Shown here: piece by piece, positions 41,975-52,655 of the stretch
Numbering within the stretch: position 1 is the stretch's first letter
How the letters are laid out: each line of letters opens with the position of its first letter
Origin: Mucilaginibacter tundrae
Lineage (GTDB): Bacteria > Bacteroidota > Bacteroidia > Sphingobacteriales > Sphingobacteriaceae
Length of the DNA stretch: 64,000 bases
Direction of reading: 5' to 3'
Assembly (NCBI RefSeq): GCF_013408825.1
Contig: NZ_JACCBZ010000005.1
Coordinates: forward strand, 310,001 to 374,000
Program-made: the position numbers and the translations under genes
The notes under the pieces: generated by a model
Database searches by the model: none
The model's input: only the letters and a program-made list of their open reading frames with translations
Told to the model about the DNA's origin: nothing

Positions 41975-43390
41975 ATGAACAGACGCAAATTTGTAAGAAA
42001 TACGGCAATCCTTGGCGCGGGACTAACCCTCTCTAAATTACCTGCTTTTGCTAACTATAGCTTCCCGGTAGCAAGGGTTGCTGCCGAAAAACGAAATTTT
42101 AGCAGTAAAGTAATAGAAGATACTATTCTCCAGTTTCAATCAGGAGTTAAAGATAAAGAACTGGGGTGGCTATTCGGGAACTGTTTTCCCAATACGCTGG
42201 ATACTACCGTTACTTATACTAATAAAAACGGCGTACCTGACACCTATGTAATTACCGGCGATATTGATGCCATGTGGTTACGTGACAGCAGTGCCCAGGT
42301 TTGGCCATATTTGTATTTTATTAACAAGGATAAGAATTTGCAGAAATTGATTGCCGGTGTCATCAACCGGCAGTCGGTTTGCGTTTTACGCGATCCTTAT
42401 GCCAACGCTTTTTATGATGACCCAAATAAAACCGGCCAATGGAAAAACGACGTTACCGATATGAAACCCGGGCTGCATGAACGTAAATGGGAAATAGATT
42501 CGCTGTGTTACCCTATCAGGCTGGCCTACAGGTATTGGAAATTAACCGGCGATACCGCGCCATTTGATACACAATGGCTTTCGGCTATAAAACTTACCTT
42601 AAAAACTTTTAGAGAACAACAGCGTAAAACTAACGACGGGCCCTATCACTTTCAACGTAATACTGCTTGGGCCACCGATGGCGTTGCTATGAATGGCTAT
42701 GGTTACCCCGTAAAACCGATAGGATTGATATGTTCGGCATTCAGGCCCAGTGACGATGCCACTATTTTTTCGTTCTTGATCCCCTCTAATTTTTTTGCAG
42801 TAGTTAGTTTAAAGCAAGCTTCTGAGATGGTAGAAAAAATAGCAGGTGATGCCAGTACAGCCGCTGAGCTCACCGCTCTTGCTGCAGAAGTAGAGCAGGC
42901 AATACAAACTCATGGAGTTATAGAACATAGTCAATATGGTAAAATATATGCTTATGAAGTGAACGGCTATGGTAGTTATAACTTAATGGATGATGCCAAT
43001 GTACCCAGTTTACTTGGGTTGCCTTATTTAAATGCGATCTCAAATGTTGACCCGGTTTATCAGAACACCCGTAAAATACTGCTGTCTTTAAATAATCCCT
43101 TCTTTTTTAAGGGTAAAGCCGGTGAAGGAATAGGAGGCCCTCATGCAGGTAAAGACATGATATGGCCTCTCGGCATTATTATCCGGGGTTTAACAAGCGA
43201 TAATGATGAAGAAATAAAATATTGCATCACCATGCTGAAAAATAGCAACGTGGGTACTGGTTTTATGCATGAATCATTTAACAAGAACGATGCAACTATT
43301 TTTACACGTAAATGGTTTGCCTGGGCAAATACCATTTTTGGCGAATTTTTATGGGAAACTTATCAAACTAAACCTCATTTGTTGGTATAA
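41975..43390 (+). CDS. GH125 exo-alpha-1,6-mannosidase
   Basis: GH125 enzymes remove terminal alpha-1,6-linked mannose. The protein starts with a Tat-like signal (MNRRKFVRNTAI). Family hallmarks are ITGDIDAMWLRDSSAQVWPY, RNTAWATDGVAMNGYG, IGLICSAFRPSDDATIFSFL and HESFNKNDATIFTRKWFAWA, placed over 471 residues as usual. It is a core gene of an alpha-mannan locus together with GH76 and GH38 downstream. 54 bp separate it from the second esterase. Confidence 0.93.
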   Translation: MNRRKFVRNTAILGAGLTLSKLPAFANYSFPVARVAAEKRNFSSKVIEDTILQFQSGVKDKELGWLFGNCFPNTLDTTVTYTNKNGVPDTYVITGDIDAMWLRDSSAQVWPYLYFINKDKNLQKLIAGVINRQSVCVLRDPYANAFYDDPNKTGQWKNDVTDMKPGLHERKWEIDSLCYPIRLAYRYWKLTGDTAPFDTQWLSAIKLTLKTFREQQRKTNDGPYHFQRNTAWATDGVAMNGYGYPVKPIGLICSAFRPSDDATIFSFLIPSNFFAVVSLKQASEMVEKIAGDASTAAELTALAAEVEQAIQTHGVIEHSQYGKIYAYEVNGYGSYNLMDDANVPSLLGLPYLNAISNVDPVYQNTRKILLSLNNPFFFKGKAGEGIGGPHAGKDMIWPLGIIIRGLTSDNDEEIKYCITMLKNSNVGTGFMHESFNKNDATIFTRKWFAWANTIFGEFLWETYQTKPHLLV

Positions 43391-43396
43391 TAGTGA

Positions 43397-43600
43397 GTAT
43401 TCAAAATTGAAACATATGAACAAAGTAATGGTTCCGTATTTTTTGCAGCCAAGCCTTATTTAGATCGTGAGATCAGTGGGCAAACAACAGGGCAAATGTT
43501 GCTGCGTTTCCGTCAGGATATGATCAATTTAAAGACAGGCGTGGTAAAAATATTTATGGTTAAAGCCCCATTTAAAAAAGAAATTGCAGGCTTGCTTTGA
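43397..43600 (+). pseudogene. remnant of a glycoside hydrolase gene, possibly GH92
   Basis: A 68-codon open frame without a start follows GH125 by a few bases and ends in TGA at 43600. Its translation (NGSVFFAAKPYLDREISGQT, TGQMLLRF) resembles the YFAAKFSKPF and LRF-type strands of the GH92 alpha-mannosidase N-terminal domain. A GH92 would be at home here, but the match is weak and by eye. The rest of the gene is missing. Confidence 0.35.
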
Positions 43601-44112
43601 TCTTCATTTTTTTATTGAATCATTAAAACAAATTTAGGCCAGCAATCAATGAATCATCTGTTTTAAAAAGCCGATACTGCATTTGTATTCAAAGAAATTG
43701 AAGATCCGGAATGCATTGGCAGATCGTGCCACGCTTATGCTTTACGCCTTTTAAGGAAGCGTTAACGGCGAACCGTCACGCTTCTGAAGTAATATATATT
43801 GTATTTATGATAGTCAATTAAGCTACCCTTTAATTTAAATGAAAAAGACCTGGTTTTAGGTACGATAATATATATATTAATTAATAATGCGATTTGATAT
43901 AATTATGGAACTTTTTGGTTAAAGTCATCACTGCGTGCTCCTCGTAGCTGGTAAGAATTGTAAATGGAGTGAAGATTAAGGAGAATGGCATTTTTGGCAA
44001 AAGACAATGACAAATATAATATCAGCTAATAAACATTGTATTATTCGTCTTTTAATTTTCTGATGTCTTTATTAAAGGTATACCTTAGGCGTAAATGAAA
44101 TTCTTTTAAGTT
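43601..44112. other. intergenic region before the DUF6377 regulator
   Basis: AT-rich, no ORF of substance, no RNA gene recognised. It must contain the promoter of the regulator gene at 44113; no clear -7/-33 pair was picked out. Confidence 0.4.
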
Positions 44113-45729
44113 ATGAAAGTTCTACTGTCAATATTTTTGTTAGTGATGCTGTCCCACTATGCGAAATGTCAAAATTCAGCTGACAGTTTAATAAAAGTGT
44201 TGAAGTTTGAAATTCTGAATAAGAAAACTTATGAAAACAGAAGAAACGCCCGAATTCTGGTTCTCAAAGATGAGTTAGCTAAAGTATTACCTGCAAATTA
44301 TCCCGATCAGTATATTTTATGTAACAAATTGTATGATGAGTATCAAGATTTTGTATTTGATTCGGCCCATGTTTATACTTCCAGATTATTGGAAATCAGT
44401 AACCTTATGCATGATTTAACAAAACAATATGACAGTAAAATAAAGCTGGGAAGAATTCAATTAACCTGGGGAATGTTCAAGGAAACTTTCGAAACACTTC
44501 AGCAAATCAGGGTAAGCGCACTACCTGACAGTCTCAAACTTGGTTATTACGAATTGAAGTCCCGTGCTTATACTGAAGAGGCGATGTACAATACAGACGA
44601 ATTTTATTCTCCTATCAACCGTGCAGCGTCTATTAAAACTATTGATTCGGCTATTTATTTTTCTAAGCCCGACTCTTATGAAAAGTATCGTCACGTGGCA
44701 GAACTACTTACAATACAAGGTAAAAGAGCTCAGGGAGCAGTTTACTATCGTAAATTATTGGATAGAAAAACCCTTAATTATCATGAACGCGCAATGGTAG
44801 CGAATGATTTAAGCAACCTGGAGGCTGGGCAGGAAAGAGTCAAATTAATTACATTAGCTGCTATCTATGACATTCGGGCTGCTACAAAGGAAACCCTTGC
44901 AGTTTTTACACTCGGGAAAATTTTATTTAAACAGGGAGATATTAAGGATGCGGAATATCTGCTCACGGAAGCATTAAGCGAGGCAAGATTCTACGGTAAC
45001 AAAATACATATCACGGAAACCGTCGCCATATTAACAACGGTATCTGCTCAAAAACTTATTAATTCTGAAAACGAAAAAAACCGCGTTCTTACATTTTTAA
45101 TTATTCTATTAGGTATAGCAATACTTAGTACACTAATTATTGCCTGGAATGTATATGTAAGGTTAAAAGAGGTAAAAGTCAGGGAACAGGTTGTCCGGGA
45201 GCAGAATCAAAACCTTGATAAAATTAATAAAAAGCTTTTAGAGGATTCGCATATTAAAGAAGAATACATAGGGTATTTTTTTGACGTCATCTCCGGTTAC
45301 ATTTTAAAACTTGAAAAAATCAAAAGGAATTTAGAGCGAAAAGTTAAAACTAAAAGTTTTGAGGATTTATTAAAACTCGCTAATGAAATCAATATCAAAC
45401 AGGAAAGGCATAACCTTTTCTACACGTTTGATAACATTTTCTTGAAATTATTCCCCAACTTTATTAGCACGTTTAACGCATTGCTGAATCCAGAAGATCA
45501 AATTCGACCAAAAGACAACGAAGTTTTGAATACAAACTTGCGGATATTTGCCTTGATGCGGCTGGGCATCAAGGATAACCAAAAGATAGCTAATATTTTA
45601 GAAAACACGATTAGTACCATATATACCTACAAAACGCGAATCAAATCGAAAGCCATAGTAAATGGTGATGACTTTGATAATAAGATTATGGAAATTAAAT
45701 TTGTCGAAACAAACGAAGATGTAGATTGA
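44113..45729 (+). CDS. DUF6377-type transmembrane regulator (SusR-like)
   Basis: An N-terminal signal (MKVLLSIFLLVMLSHYAKC) leads to a periplasmic helical region of TPR type (residues 20-320). One membrane segment follows (LTFLIILLGIAILSTLIIAW, about 325-345), then a cytoplasmic coiled coil and a DUF6377 C-terminal domain: NTNLRIFALMRLGIKDNQKI with an HTH-like ending (NTISTIYTYKTRIKSKA). This is the organisation of Bacteroidota polysaccharide-locus activators that bind an oligosaccharide outside and DNA inside. Its place in the middle of the mannan genes makes it their likely local regulator. The sensed sugar is unknown. Confidence 0.82.
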   Translation: MKVLLSIFLLVMLSHYAKCQNSADSLIKVLKFEILNKKTYENRRNARILVLKDELAKVLPANYPDQYILCNKLYDEYQDFVFDSAHVYTSRLLEISNLMHDLTKQYDSKIKLGRIQLTWGMFKETFETLQQIRVSALPDSLKLGYYELKSRAYTEEAMYNTDEFYSPINRAASIKTIDSAIYFSKPDSYEKYRHVAELLTIQGKRAQGAVYYRKLLDRKTLNYHERAMVANDLSNLEAGQERVKLITLAAIYDIRAATKETLAVFTLGKILFKQGDIKDAEYLLTEALSEARFYGNKIHITETVAILTTVSAQKLINSENEKNRVLTFLIILLGIAILSTLIIAWNVYVRLKEVKVREQVVREQNQNLDKINKKLLEDSHIKEEYIGYFFDVISGYILKLEKIKRNLERKVKTKSFEDLLKLANEINIKQERHNLFYTFDNIFLKLFPNFISTFNALLNPEDQIRPKDNEVLNTNLRIFALMRLGIKDNQKIANILENTISTIYTYKTRIKSKAIVNGDDFDNKIMEIKFVETNEDVD

Positions 45730-46928
45730 ATGTTTAAATTCAGGGGATGATTGATCAGCTAGCGAACTATATATTAAAAAATAGTTTAAGATCAGTAATA
45801 AACAGGATAACCTATCGTCAGCTGGTTATCAGGTCAAAGTGAACAACAAATAGGATCAGTTGTGTTCAAATACCCGGAATGATAATTCTTGTAATAGCGG
45901 CTGTTTTCGTTAATATTCGTGAAACCCATCCTGGTAAGTCTTCGCTATAAAGCTAATATTGGTTTTGTTTACTTACGCTTTCGATGATGAATAACAACAA
46001 CATTAGATTTACCTATACCTTAGGCATTGATCTGCTTTGTAATATGAAATACTCATCAAGTAAAATAGTTTAATCTCAGCGTTTTAATTTCCCTTTCAAT
46101 TGGCTTAAAGCAATTTAAGTAAATATGGACTCGATGGCAGCGCCGAGCGATCAAAGAAGGTCAAAACATACATAAACCTTTCCAATCCCTGCTTTTCCCC
46201 TCCGCAAATAATATTAACGTCTTTTTGCTTTAAAACATAATAATGTTCCATAACCTTGAGATAGACATTAGATCAAGTTGGGAGAATAAATCCACTAAAC
46301 CTAATAAATTCCATTTCTAGACACTTGATTTTTTACTCATCTAATGCTGTTAAGCCGCTGTAAGCTAGTCATATAGTACTAGTATCATTTTGATTTTTTT
46401 TACGGTCAATAAAACTGACTTAAAATACGGACTTCGATCTATTTCTTTGTACAAGTATTCGACAAACTAATAACATATCGAATCGTAACCAATTTATAAA
46501 TTAATCTAATAGTTACCAGAAATTGTTTCCGTTGCCATAATGGTTCCCAATTTTCTAAACTTAAGATTTAACCAAATAAAGCCATGATCTCCTATATCAA
46601 CTTTGCCCCAACCTAGCGGAAAAATGCTTTTTAGCACAATTCTGTCGTTGCTCTTCGTAATAACACGGATTACTCAAAACAATTTGCCGCCAGTGCCACC
46701 AGCATTGTTAACATGCAGGTGATTTTTCCATATTTTAAAATTGATGAATTAATATAGATGGTGCGTTTTAAATATACAGATAGATTTTTCGATGGTTTTG
46801 ATCATGCTTTTGATAAGGTTCTCACCTTCTCCAGACGAAAGCAACTATTTACCGCATTTTTTCAACCGCTTCCTTCTTCAAAAACAAACATCCATTTATA
46901 AACGATAACAACCTATTATACATCTAAT
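45730..46928. other. 1.2-kb AT-rich region without a gene
   Basis: Both strands are full of stops; the longest frames are short and not credible. No tRNA, repeat array or insertion sequence was recognised. It probably holds the promoter of the ROK-transporter-GH38 group, but the extra length is unexplained and could be the ghost of a deleted gene. Confidence 0.5.
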
Positions 46929-47831
46929 ATGTCAGAATTTACAAATGGGCAATATATTTTAACAGCCGATATAGGCGGGTCGCATATTACTGCTGCGGTA
47001 TGCAATATAACAACCGATACTATAATTAACGAAAGCCTTACCCGGGTGGAATTAAACAGCAAAGGATCGGCTGAAAGTATATTACGGTCCTGGCAAAACG
47101 CTTTTGACACTACGCTGGGACGATCGGGCGTACAGGTTTCGGGTCTTGGAATGGCCATGCCCGGGCCGTTTGATTACGAGAATGGTATATCATACATAAA
47201 AGGATTTGATAAATATGATGCTTTGTACGGCATGGATGTCAAACAGTATTTTGCAAATCGGTTGAATTTATATCCTACCGAAATACGCTTTCGTAATGAT
47301 GCCGAAGCCACCATTGCAGGCGAAGTTCTGGCAGGAGCAGGTAAAGGTCTGGATAATGTGATGGGTGTAACTTTGGGAACAGGTTTTGGTTCGGCTTTTT
47401 GTATCAACCAGGTAACAAGGGACCTGAACCTAGGGAGCGTCCCATACAAAACCAGCATAGCCGACGACCACCTTTCTACCCGCTGGTTTTTAAAAAGATA
47501 TACTGAACTAACCGGCGTTATTCTAAGCGGTGTAAAACAACTCGCTATCCTGGCGCAGACCAGTGAGCAGGGCAGGCAAATTTTTGCGGAGTTCGCACTT
47601 AACATGAGCGATTTTTTAGTAGATCCGCTGAATCGTTTTAAACCCGAAAAATTGATACTATGTGGTAATATTGCTAGATCCCATCCATTGTTTCTGCCTT
47701 TGTTACGATCACGTTTAAGCGACACCAATATTGTTTTGGCAGAGCTGGGCGAGCAAGCGGCGCTCATTGGCGCGGCTGGCTTATTTAAACAAACAATTAG
47801 CAGGAAAAGAGCTTGCACAACTTATAAATGA
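46929..47831 (+). CDS. ROK-family sugar kinase
   Basis: The ATP-binding start ILTADIGGSHITAAVCN and the ROK features GMAMPGPFDYENG, IRFRNDAEATIAGE (catalytic Asp) and GVTLGTGFGSAF are all present over 300 residues. It lacks the zinc-binding CxCGxxGC motif seen in many ROK kinases. No HTH is present, so it is a kinase rather than a repressor. Followed by an FHS-type sugar transporter, it likely phosphorylates the imported monosaccharide, mannose being the best guess from context. Confidence 0.85.
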   Translation: MSEFTNGQYILTADIGGSHITAAVCNITTDTIINESLTRVELNSKGSAESILRSWQNAFDTTLGRSGVQVSGLGMAMPGPFDYENGISYIKGFDKYDALYGMDVKQYFANRLNLYPTEIRFRNDAEATIAGEVLAGAGKGLDNVMGVTLGTGFGSAFCINQVTRDLNLGSVPYKTSIADDHLSTRWFLKRYTELTGVILSGVKQLAILAQTSEQGRQIFAEFALNMSDFLVDPLNRFKPEKLILCGNIARSHPLFLPLLRSRLSDTNIVLAELGEQAALIGAAGLFKQTISRKRACTTYK

Positions 47832-47947
47832 TCCTGGACTCTGTAGATTTACCGGTTGTAAAACCAAATCCAATTGCCCGAAACCTAATAAAGAGTTAAA
47901 GATCTAAAGTTTATTTATCTATTACATTAATTATTCCTGACTAAAAT

Positions 47948-49186
47948 ATGCTGACGCAACCGAAACCGGCTTTTACCGAGAAGAAATTTATTGTTACCCT
48001 TATTTTTGTTACCTCGTTGTTTTTAATGTGGGGACTACTGCACTCCATGAGTGATTCGCTGAATAAGCATTTCCAGGATGTATTACACGTGTCCAAAGGC
48101 CAGTCGGGCCTGATACAACTTTCCGTGTTTGGCGCTTATGCCGTTATGAGCATCCCGGCCGGTTATTTTTTAAAGAAATTTGGCTATAAAAGCGGGGTGA
48201 TACTTGGTCTTTTGTTATTTGCATCGGGGACGTTCTTATTTATACCGGCTGCCGATGCAAGGTCGTTCGACTTTTTCAGGGTAGCTTTATTTATTATAGG
48301 CTGTGGGATGGCGACGCTTGAAACGGTAGCTCATCCCTTCGCGGCGGCCTTGGGCGATCAGCGCACCAGCGACCAGCGGCTTAATTTTTCACAATCCTTC
48401 AATGCCGTAGGCACCATTATAGGCCCGCAGATAGCCGCATACTTTTTATTCAGTTCGGCAAACGAAAATTCGCCTGACCTTTCATCCGTAAAAACATTAT
48501 ATGTAGGCGTAGGTTGTGTGATTCTTTTAATTGCCATTGCTTTCGTTTTTATCAAAATCCCGGTACTTACCGATCCGCATGGTGCAACTGCGGCTATTGA
48601 TCCCGCGGCTGTAAATGTCGATACGGCGCCATCGAAGAAATTATGCCAGCATAAACACTTTGTATGGGCGGTAGTCGCTCAGTTTTTTAACGTGGCGGCG
48701 CAAGCCGGTACCTGGGCTTACTTTATTAATTACGGGCGCGATGTGATGGGTTTTGATAATGGAACGGCAGTAAAGTATATGAGTGTATTTATGGCAATGA
48801 TGGCCGCCGGCCGTTTTGTGGGTACCTACCTGATGCGCTTTATTGCGCCAAATAAATTACTGGCCTTATTTGCGTTGGGGAGTATATTAATGTGCGTAAT
48901 TGTAGCCCAAGGGCTTGGGTGGACATCCTATATTGCCTTAATGATGGTGAATTTCTTTTTCAGCATCATGTTCCCTACTATTTTTAGCTTGGGCCTGAAG
49001 AACTTAGGCAGTCATACCCAACAGGCGTCTTCTTTTATTTCGATGGGCGTTGTCGGTGGCGCATTTTTTCCTTTAATAATGGGTCAGATAGCCAATCATG
49101 ACGTTGCAAAAGCATACTATCTGCCCATTATTTGCTATGTGGTCATCTTTTTCTATGGTTATAAACTTTACAAAGTGAAAGAATGA
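47948..49186 (+). CDS. FHS-family sugar:H+ symporter (MFS)
   Basis: A 412-residue membrane protein with about 12 hydrophobic segments. The N-terminal SLFLMWGLLHSMSDSLNKHF is the signature region of FucP/GlcP-type (FHS) permeases, and RVALFIIGCGMATLETVAHP plus RLNFSQSFNAVGTIIGPQIA are also typical. It probably imports mannose or a related hexose across the inner membrane for the ROK kinase upstream. Substrate assignment is by context only. Confidence 0.87.
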   Translation: MLTQPKPAFTEKKFIVTLIFVTSLFLMWGLLHSMSDSLNKHFQDVLHVSKGQSGLIQLSVFGAYAVMSIPAGYFLKKFGYKSGVILGLLLFASGTFLFIPAADARSFDFFRVALFIIGCGMATLETVAHPFAAALGDQRTSDQRLNFSQSFNAVGTIIGPQIAAYFLFSSANENSPDLSSVKTLYVGVGCVILLIAIAFVFIKIPVLTDPHGATAAIDPAAVNVDTAPSKKLCQHKHFVWAVVAQFFNVAAQAGTWAYFINYGRDVMGFDNGTAVKYMSVFMAMMAAGRFVGTYLMRFIAPNKLLALFALGSILMCVIVAQGLGWTSYIALMMVNFFFSIMFPTIFSLGLKNLGSHTQQASSFISMGVVGGAFFPLIMGQIANHDVAKAYYLPIICYVVIFFYGYKLYKVKE

Positions 49187-49319
49187 AATTGACTATTGAA
49201 ACAGACGTTGAACTATTGCTTTATCCAAAATTAGCGGATCAAAATAGCCCAATCGGAATAGGTCTTTGCAATTGATATTTATTAAAAAAACAGTTAAAAA
49301 ACATTATATAATTAATAAT

Positions 49320-52300
49320 ATGAGAAAAAGATTTTACGCTTTATTAGCAGGGGCGCTGTTACCCTTCTCTGTATTAGGACAACAAATAGACCGCAGAGAA
49401 AAATACGACACCGCTAAGGATACGGTACTATATACTATTGGCTACGCGCATCTTGACTCTGAATGGAATTGGGATTATCCAACGGTGATTAATGAAGATA
49501 TAAAAAAAACAATGCTGGATAACTTTAAACTGTTTGAGAAGTATCCGGATTACGTATTTAACTTTACAGGGTCACGCCGGTATCATATGATGAAGGAGTA
49601 TTATCCGGAATTGTATAAAAGAGTTGCAGCGTATATTAAACAGGGCCGCTGGTTTGTGTCGGGTTCTTCAGTTGACGAGGCGGAGGTCAACGTTTCCTCA
49701 TCTGAATCCCTTCTGCGCCAGGTACTTTACGGAAATCTTTATTTTAAACGCGAATTTAATAAGGTAAGCACTGACTATATGCTTCCCGACTGTTTCGGTT
49801 TTGTTGCGACAGTACCTTCAGTATGGAATCATGCAGGCTTACTGGGATTCTCTACCCAAAAGCTTACATGGGGCTCGGCAAACGGTATACCATTTAACGT
49901 GGGCGTATGGTACGGCCCTGATGGTAAGGGACTCCTGGCAGCGCTAAACGCAACAAGTTACAATGGCGATGTTGTTAAGCGTTTAGATAAAGATAAAGAA
50001 TGGACCGCCAGAATGAGGGCAGATATCAATAAATATGGTATTGGATTCGATTATAGGTACTACGGTACCGGCGATCAGGGAGGAGCACCCCGGGAGAACG
50101 ATGTCCGAAATGCGGTAGGAAGTGTTAAACAAAAGGACGGGAATTTTAAAGTCATTTTAACCTCTTCCGATCAAATGTTCAAAGACATCACCCCTGCACT
50201 TCGGGATAAATTGCCGACTTATACCGGGGATTTGTTATTGACAGGTCATAGCGCCGGCTCAATGACTTCGCAATCTTATATCAAACGCGCTAACCGCAAA
50301 AACGAGCTATTGGCTAAGTCGGCAGAGCAACTTGCCAGCATCGCTGACTGGCTTGGGGGGGCGGCTTATCCAACCGATAAGATAAATAATTCGTGGGACC
50401 TTGTTTTGGGGAGCCAGTTTCATGATATCATGGCTGGTACCGCGTTCCCAAAAGCTTATGAATATGCGTGGAACGATGAATTTATTGCGATGAATGGTTT
50501 CTCCGAAGTGATAAAAAACTCCGTAAGCGCTATTTCTCATCAATTAAATACGCGGGTTGAAGGTAAAGCTGTTGTGGTTTATAACCCCGTGGCAATTGAC
50601 CGGCAAGACGTGGTTACCGCAGAACTTACTTATACTAGGTTACCAAAAAATATAAGTGTGTTTGATAGGGATGGTAATGCGCTGCCATCGCAGATCATAT
50701 CTTCCAGTGGTAAAAAACTGACCCTGATATTTTTAGCCAGTTTACCATCAGCCGGTATGTCTGTGTTTGACGTGCGTGAGACCAATGAAAAATCAGTAGC
50801 GTCAACATTAACAGCAAAAGATAATGTTTTGGAAAACAAATATTTTAAGGTATCGATCGATAGGAACGGCGATATTTCAAGTATATATGATAAAACAGCT
50901 TTAAAAGAAGTACTGTCACAACCTGCATCTCTGCAATTTCTAAAAGAAAACCCGGTAGAATGGCCGGCATGGAATATGGATTGGAAGGATAGAAAGAACC
51001 CGCCTATCGATTTCATGAATCAGGATGTTACCGTAAAAATTGTTGAGCATGGACCCGTTCGCGTAGCGATTCAGGTAACTAAAAAAGGGAAGAATTCGAT
51101 GATATCACAAGTTATAAGCCTGGCTGCTGGCGATGCAGGTAAAAGAATTGAGGTGAATAATAAAATCGACTGGCAATCGAAAGAAGTAAGTTTAAAAGCT
51201 GCTTTCCCCACTACGGTGATCAATGAAAACGCTACCTACGGTATGAATACTGCAGCTATCCAGCGTTCAACCAATAATGAGGTTAAGTTTGAAGTACCAA
51301 ACCGCCAGTGGTTCGATCTTACAGACAGATCAAATAGCTATGGCGTTTCTATTTTGGAAGATTGTAAATATGGCTCGGATAAACCGGATAACAGTACGCT
51401 GCGCCTGACATTAATGTATACGCCTAAAGCTAATTCCTATGTCTACCAAGGCACACAGGATTGGGGGATACACGATTTCAAATACGCTATTTATCCACAC
51501 GTTAGTGATTGGGAGCGTGCCGGGAGTCCGTGGCAGGGCAGTTTCCTGAACGCTCCGCTTATCGGTTTCGAAACCTCCAAGCATGATGGAGCGCTCGGAA
51601 AAGATGTTTCGCTTATCCGACTAAATACGGACAAGGTAGATATCATGGCATTTAAAAAGGCTGAAGAAAGTGATTATTACATCGTTCGCCTGAATGAACT
51701 TTACGGCAGGGACGCAAATGGCGTGTCCGTAAGTTTTCCCGCAAAGATCACAGAGGCATATGAAGTGAACGGTCAGGAGCAAAAAATTGGCGATGCTAAT
51801 TTTAACAATGGTACCCTTAACCTGGACATGACGAAGTTTGCGATAAGAAGCTTTGCTGTAAAATTTGAAAGGACAAGCTCTCCCGGATCAAAGCCCGAAC
51901 AAAAAAGTATCGAAATCCCGTTTGATCAGGATGTAATCAGCGCAGATGCAAACAGGAGTGACGGAGATATGTCTGGCGGATTAACTTACCCTGCTGAACT
52001 TATCCCTTCGGAAATCGTAAGTGAGGATATCAGCTTTAAAATGGGAAATACCAGCGATGGAGCGAAAAACAGTATTGGGGCAGATGGCCAAAAGATAAAC
52101 CTGCCCGCCGGAAAATTTAATAAGCTTTATATACTGGCAGCAGCCACTAAAGACACAACCGGAACTGTAACAGTAGGGAACCAACGTTTTAAGATTGGGT
52201 TTCAGGGCTGGACCGGTTTTATAGGGCAGCATTACGGGCGAGAATTGACGGACCACGACAGAAAGGTAACCGCCATAACCAGTGCCTATGTGAAACGTGA

Positions 52301-52547
52301 TAATATTGCCTGGTATGCCTCGCATTGTCATTCGCCCAACGGCAACCTGGCCTATCAATATAGTTATCTTTACAAATACGAGATCGATATTCCCCGGGGC
52401 GCCAAAAGCGTAACGCTACCCAAAAATGTGAACATAAAAATATTTGCGATTACAGCTGCTGATAAAGTAAACGATGATGTAACAGCGCTTCAACCACTTT
52501 ACGATGATTTTAAAGATGACAAGCCGGTGCAATTACGCGGGAATTGA
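49320..52547 (+). CDS. GH38 alpha-mannosidase, exported
   Basis: The ATG at 49320 (MRKRFYALLAGALLPFSVLG) gives a signal peptide; a longer frame from 49266 adds 18 unlikely residues. The N-terminal catalytic region has the GH38 motifs YAHLDSEWNWDYP (zinc ligands), SSVDEAEVNVSSSESLLRQV, and DYMLPDCFGFVATVPSV, where the PDCFG Asp is the nucleophile. The protein is long (1075 residues) with beta-sandwich C-terminal domains. It removes alpha-linked mannose and forms the core of the locus with GH76 and GH125. Confidence 0.92.
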   Translation: MRKRFYALLAGALLPFSVLGQQIDRREKYDTAKDTVLYTIGYAHLDSEWNWDYPTVINEDIKKTMLDNFKLFEKYPDYVFNFTGSRRYHMMKEYYPELYKRVAAYIKQGRWFVSGSSVDEAEVNVSSSESLLRQVLYGNLYFKREFNKVSTDYMLPDCFGFVATVPSVWNHAGLLGFSTQKLTWGSANGIPFNVGVWYGPDGKGLLAALNATSYNGDVVKRLDKDKEWTARMRADINKYGIGFDYRYYGTGDQGGAPRENDVRNAVGSVKQKDGNFKVILTSSDQMFKDITPALRDKLPTYTGDLLLTGHSAGSMTSQSYIKRANRKNELLAKSAEQLASIADWLGGAAYPTDKINNSWDLVLGSQFHDIMAGTAFPKAYEYAWNDEFIAMNGFSEVIKNSVSAISHQLNTRVEGKAVVVYNPVAIDRQDVVTAELTYTRLPKNISVFDRDGNALPSQIISSSGKKLTLIFLASLPSAGMSVFDVRETNEKSVASTLTAKDNVLENKYFKVSIDRNGDISSIYDKTALKEVLSQPASLQFLKENPVEWPAWNMDWKDRKNPPIDFMNQDVTVKIVEHGPVRVAIQVTKKGKNSMISQVISLAAGDAGKRIEVNNKIDWQSKEVSLKAAFPTTVINENATYGMNTAAIQRSTNNEVKFEVPNRQWFDLTDRSNSYGVSILEDCKYGSDKPDNSTLRLTLMYTPKANSYVYQGTQDWGIHDFKYAIYPHVSDWERAGSPWQGSFLNAPLIGFETSKHDGALGKDVSLIRLNTDKVDIMAFKKAEESDYYIVRLNELYGRDANGVSVSFPAKITEAYEVNGQEQKIGDANFNNGTLNLDMTKFAIRSFAVKFERTSSPGSKPEQKSIEIPFDQDVISADANRSDGDMSGGLTYPAELIPSEIVSEDISFKMGNTSDGAKNSIGADGQKINLPAGKFNKLYILAAATKDTTGTVTVGNQRFKIGFQGWTGFIGQHYGRELTDHDRKVTAITSAYVKRDNIAWYASHCHSPNGNLAYQYSYLYKYEIDIPRGAKSVTLPKNVNIKIFAITAADKVNDDVTALQPLYDDFKDDKPVQLRGN

Positions 52548-52655
52548 TACGTCTTGCGCCGCTTGTTTAGATGAGTTGATCCGGAAAGATCGGATCGTTT
52601 GGAAATAAATTAAGGCCGGACTAATACCCGTTAGTTCGGTCAAAAACAGTTTTTT

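Noticed and set aside
47174..47818. 214-codon minus-strand frame opposite the ROK kinase
   Set aside because: The ROK motifs on the plus strand are clear; the antisense product has no recognisable features.
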